From Anaerolineales bacterium (GTDB lineage: Bacteria > Chloroflexota > Anaerolineae > Anaerolineales > UBA6663): DNA of 7,227 bases. Made by a program: the position numbers and the translations under genes. The notes under the pieces are model-generated. The model made no database searches. It worked only from the letters and a program-made list of their open reading frames with translations, and had not been told where the DNA came from. Where the stretch lies: NCBI GenBank assembly GCA_017999235.1, contig JAGOBN010000199.1, forward strand, positions 1 through 7,227, read 5' to 3'. Shown piece by piece: positions 6,038 through 7,227 of this stretch (positions within the stretch are counted from its first letter, which is position 1; each line of letters opens with the position of its first letter).

Positions 6038-6415
6038 ATGTCTCTCTTGAAGAACATCAACGTTGTGTCGGTGCCCGTCACCCAGGCCGGCTGGGAGCAA
6101 GCCAAGGCGTTTTACCGGGAGACGCTGGGGCTGCGCGAGACCTTCGGCTCGGATGATTTTGGCTGGGTGCAGTACGGCTGGGAGGGCGGCACGGAGATCG
6201 CGCTCAACCGCTGGACGGAGGGGACGCCGGCCCGCACCGGCGGCCCGATCATCGTGTTTACCGTGGATGACGCGCACGCCGCCGTGGCGGAATTGCGCCG
6301 GCGCGGCGTGAAGTGCGACGACCCGGTGGCTATTCCGGACATGGTCACGTACGCCACGTTTTACGACAGCGATGGCAATCAACTGCAGGTGGCCGGCCGG
6401 CCGCCGCAGGCCTGA
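6038..6415 (+). CDS. VOC (glyoxalase/bleomycin-resistance fold) protein
   Basis: The protein has 125 residues. ATG6038 lies 2 bases after the stop of the preceding gene, and its ribosome site CGGAG (6026-6030) is inside that gene, so the two are tightly coupled. VOC-fold features are AKAFYRETLGLRE (22-34), GGTEIALNRW (50-59), VDDAHAAVAELRRRGV (76-91) and FYDSDGNQLQVAG (108-120). Glu53 occupies a usual metal-ligand position. The first ligand position (VVSVPV instead of a His-containing strand) and the last (Gln117 instead of Glu) are not canonical. A divalent-metal enzyme of glyoxalase I type is therefore doubtful; a binding or non-metal role is possible. It is the last gene of the operon, since a strong terminator follows 19 bases after its stop. 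Confidence 0.88.
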   Translation: MSLLKNINVVSVPVTQAGWEQAKAFYRETLGLRETFGSDDFGWVQYGWEGGTEIALNRWTEGTPARTGGPIIVFTVDDAHAAVAELRRRGVKCDDPVAIPDMVTYATFYDSDGNQLQVAGRPPQA

Positions 6416-6433
6416 ACTACGTGCTCGTCCTGG

Positions 6434-6469
6434 GCGCGGCGACCCACCGGGCCGCCGCGCTTTTGATTT
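6434..6469 (+). terminator. Intrinsic terminator of the 3563-6415 operon
   Basis: GCGCGGCG (6434-6441) is perfectly complementary to CGCCGCGC (6453-6460) around an 11-base loop. TTTTGATTT (6461-6469) follows immediately. This is the textbook arrangement on the + strand, just after the VOC gene. It separates this operon from the unit beginning at about 6537. Confidence 0.82.
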
Positions 6470-6536
6470 AAGAGTCAGCCGCGGCCAAGCGTCGGCGCCG
6501 GCCGGTTACGGCGCGGACTCTCCGCCGCGCGTGGAA

Positions 6537-6565
6537 TTGACGGCCGGCGCGTCCTGGGCCACAAT
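6537..6565 (+). promoter_or_regulatory. Candidate promoter of the 6602 gene
   Basis: TTGACG (6537-6542; five of six consensus bases) is followed after 17 bases by CACAAT (6560-6565; four of six). A start near 6572 would leave about 30 bases before ATG6602. A strong terminator upstream means a promoter is needed here. A small inverted repeat, GCGCGG (6511-6516) and CCGCGC (6525-6530), lies just upstream and may be chance in GC-rich sequence. Confidence 0.5.
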
Positions 6566-6601
6566 CGCGTCTCATCCTTAGCAGGTCGGAGAAGATCGCG
6601 C

Positions 6602-7009
6602 ATGGCTCGGATTATCGGTGTCAACGCCATTGTCTTGTACGCCAACGATCCAGCGGCCCTGGCCGCCTGGTACGCCAAACGCCTCGGGCTGGCCACCTTT
6701 GAGAACGCCGACGACGGCCAGTTCTACGGCGAGATTGAGGACTATCACACCGGCCTGACCTTCCAGTTTGCCATCTTCAAGGCCCAGCCGGCGCTGGCGC
6801 CGGCCGGCCGCGGGCTGATGGTCACTTACCGCGTGGATGACCTGGACGCCTTTGCGCGCCAACTGGAAGCGGAAGGCTTGCCGCTGGAACGGCTGGCCCT
6901 GGACTATGGCCGCTTTGTGCGCTTGCGCGACCCCGAAGGCAATCCCCTTGAGTTGTGGGCGCTGGACCCGGCGCCGACCGTGGACCTGCACCAGCCGCCG
7001 GCGGATTGA
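6602..7009 (+). CDS. Second VOC-fold protein
   Basis: The protein has 135 residues; ATG6602 has CGGAG (6587-6591) 10 bases upstream. VOC-fold features are ANDPAALAAWYAKRLGL (14-30), LTFQFAIFK (52-60), VTYRVDDLDAFARQLEAEG (74-92) and RDPEGNPLELWALDP (109-123). Glu117 is at the usual last metal-ligand position. The first strand (GVNAIVLYANDP) lacks the usual His, so the metal site may be partial. It is clearly different from the VOC protein at 6038 and belongs to another transcription unit. The next gene begins 2 bases after its stop, which implies coupling. A sugar- or antibiotic-related specificity cannot be read from the sequence. Confidence 0.88.
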   Translation: MARIIGVNAIVLYANDPAALAAWYAKRLGLATFENADDGQFYGEIEDYHTGLTFQFAIFKAQPALAPAGRGLMVTYRVDDLDAFARQLEAEGLPLERLALDYGRFVRLRDPEGNPLELWALDPAPTVDLHQPPAD

Positions 7010-7011
7010 GC

Positions 7012-7227
7012 ATGCGACCCTGGCGCCTGCAGTTAGCGGGCCTGGGCGTGCTGTTGGCCGCGTGCGCGCCCGCTCCGGCGGCGGCGCCCACGTCCATTCT
7101 CACCCCGTTGCCGCCCTTGCCGGCCACGGCCGCGCCGGAGGTGTCACCGGCGCCGCCGACGGTCATCCCCACGCTCACCGCGTCCCCGTCCGCCACCGCC
7201 ACCCCCACCGCCACGGCCACACCAGTG
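7012..7227 (+). CDS. Secreted lipoprotein with Pro/Thr-rich linker, N-terminal part
   Basis: ATG7012 opens a frame with no stop through the window end (72 codons), so the gene is truncated at the right edge. Residues 1-18 form a short lipoprotein signal: MRPWR (positive), a hydrophobic LAGLGVLLAA, and the lipobox L15-A16-A17-C18. Cys18 would be lipidated and become the first residue of the mature protein, anchored outside the membrane. Residues 19-72 are a low-complexity linker of Ala, Pro, Thr and Ser with TPTATATP units, of a kind common in Chloroflexota exported proteins. The functional domain lies beyond the window. The ATG is 2 bases after the stop of the VOC gene, with only a weak GGCGGA ribosome site. 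Solute-binding protein or surface enzyme are open possibilities. Confidence 0.75.
   Translation, partial: MRPWRLQLAGLGVLLAACAPAPAAAPTSILTPLPPLPATAAPEVSPAPPTVIPTLTASPSATATPTATATPV

Noticed and set aside
6822..7220. A 132-codon - strand frame starting with MAVAVGVAVADG
   Set aside because: It is the complement of the Pro/Thr-rich lipoprotein linker and the end of the VOC gene; the repetitive Ala/Val/Gly run is an artefact of that linker.

Overview
The window is high-GC, gene-dense DNA with every recognised gene on the + strand. It most resembles a Chloroflexota genome, probably Anaerolineae-like. The hints are the lipoprotein at the right edge, with its long Pro/Thr/Ala linker of TPTATATP type, and the general mix of SRPBCC, DinB and VOC genes. 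This taxonomic guess is inference. No rRNA, tRNA, CRISPR array, insertion sequence or phage gene was seen.

Layout. (1) 1-545 is the 3' part of a glgC-like ADP-glucose pyrophosphorylase gene, covering the end of the nucleotidyltransferase domain and the left-handed beta-helix. (2) 546-756 is a 211-base regulatory gap. It holds a palindrome, a repeated octamer and a near-consensus sigma70-type promoter (TTGACT, 17 bases, TATACT) driving recA. (3) 757-2022 is recA, with all core motifs intact. It carries about 69 extra N-terminal residues that include an AT-hook-like RRGRPPK. (4) 2023-2213 is a structured gap with a 15-bp perfect hairpin, followed by a -10-like box sharing ten bases with the recA promoter. 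(5) 2214-3503 is a two-gene unit: a DUF3052-like protein and a TPR protein 9 bases downstream. (6) 3563-6415 is a likely three-gene operon. It has two tandem paralogous proteins, each built as SRPBCC(AHSA1)-PDZ-DinB, followed at 2 bases by a VOC-fold protein. It is closed by a clear intrinsic terminator at 6434-6469. (7) 6537-7227 is a new unit with a candidate promoter, a second VOC-fold protein and, 2 bases after it, the start of a secreted lipoprotein that runs off the window.

How the genes fit together. The glgC remnant (glycogen synthesis) and recA (recombination and SOS) are housekeeping genes in separate units. The most unusual content is the tandem pair of SRPBCC-PDZ-DinB fusions coupled to a VOC gene. 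These three folds (hydrophobic-ligand cup, metal-binding four-helix bundle, VOC barrel) are often used for small-molecule binding, thiol-dependent chemistry or resistance. A role in handling a reactive or toxic small molecule is a reasonable hypothesis, but nothing in the sequence names the substrate. The DinB domains are not DNA polymerase IV, so the closeness to recA is not evidence of a repair operon.
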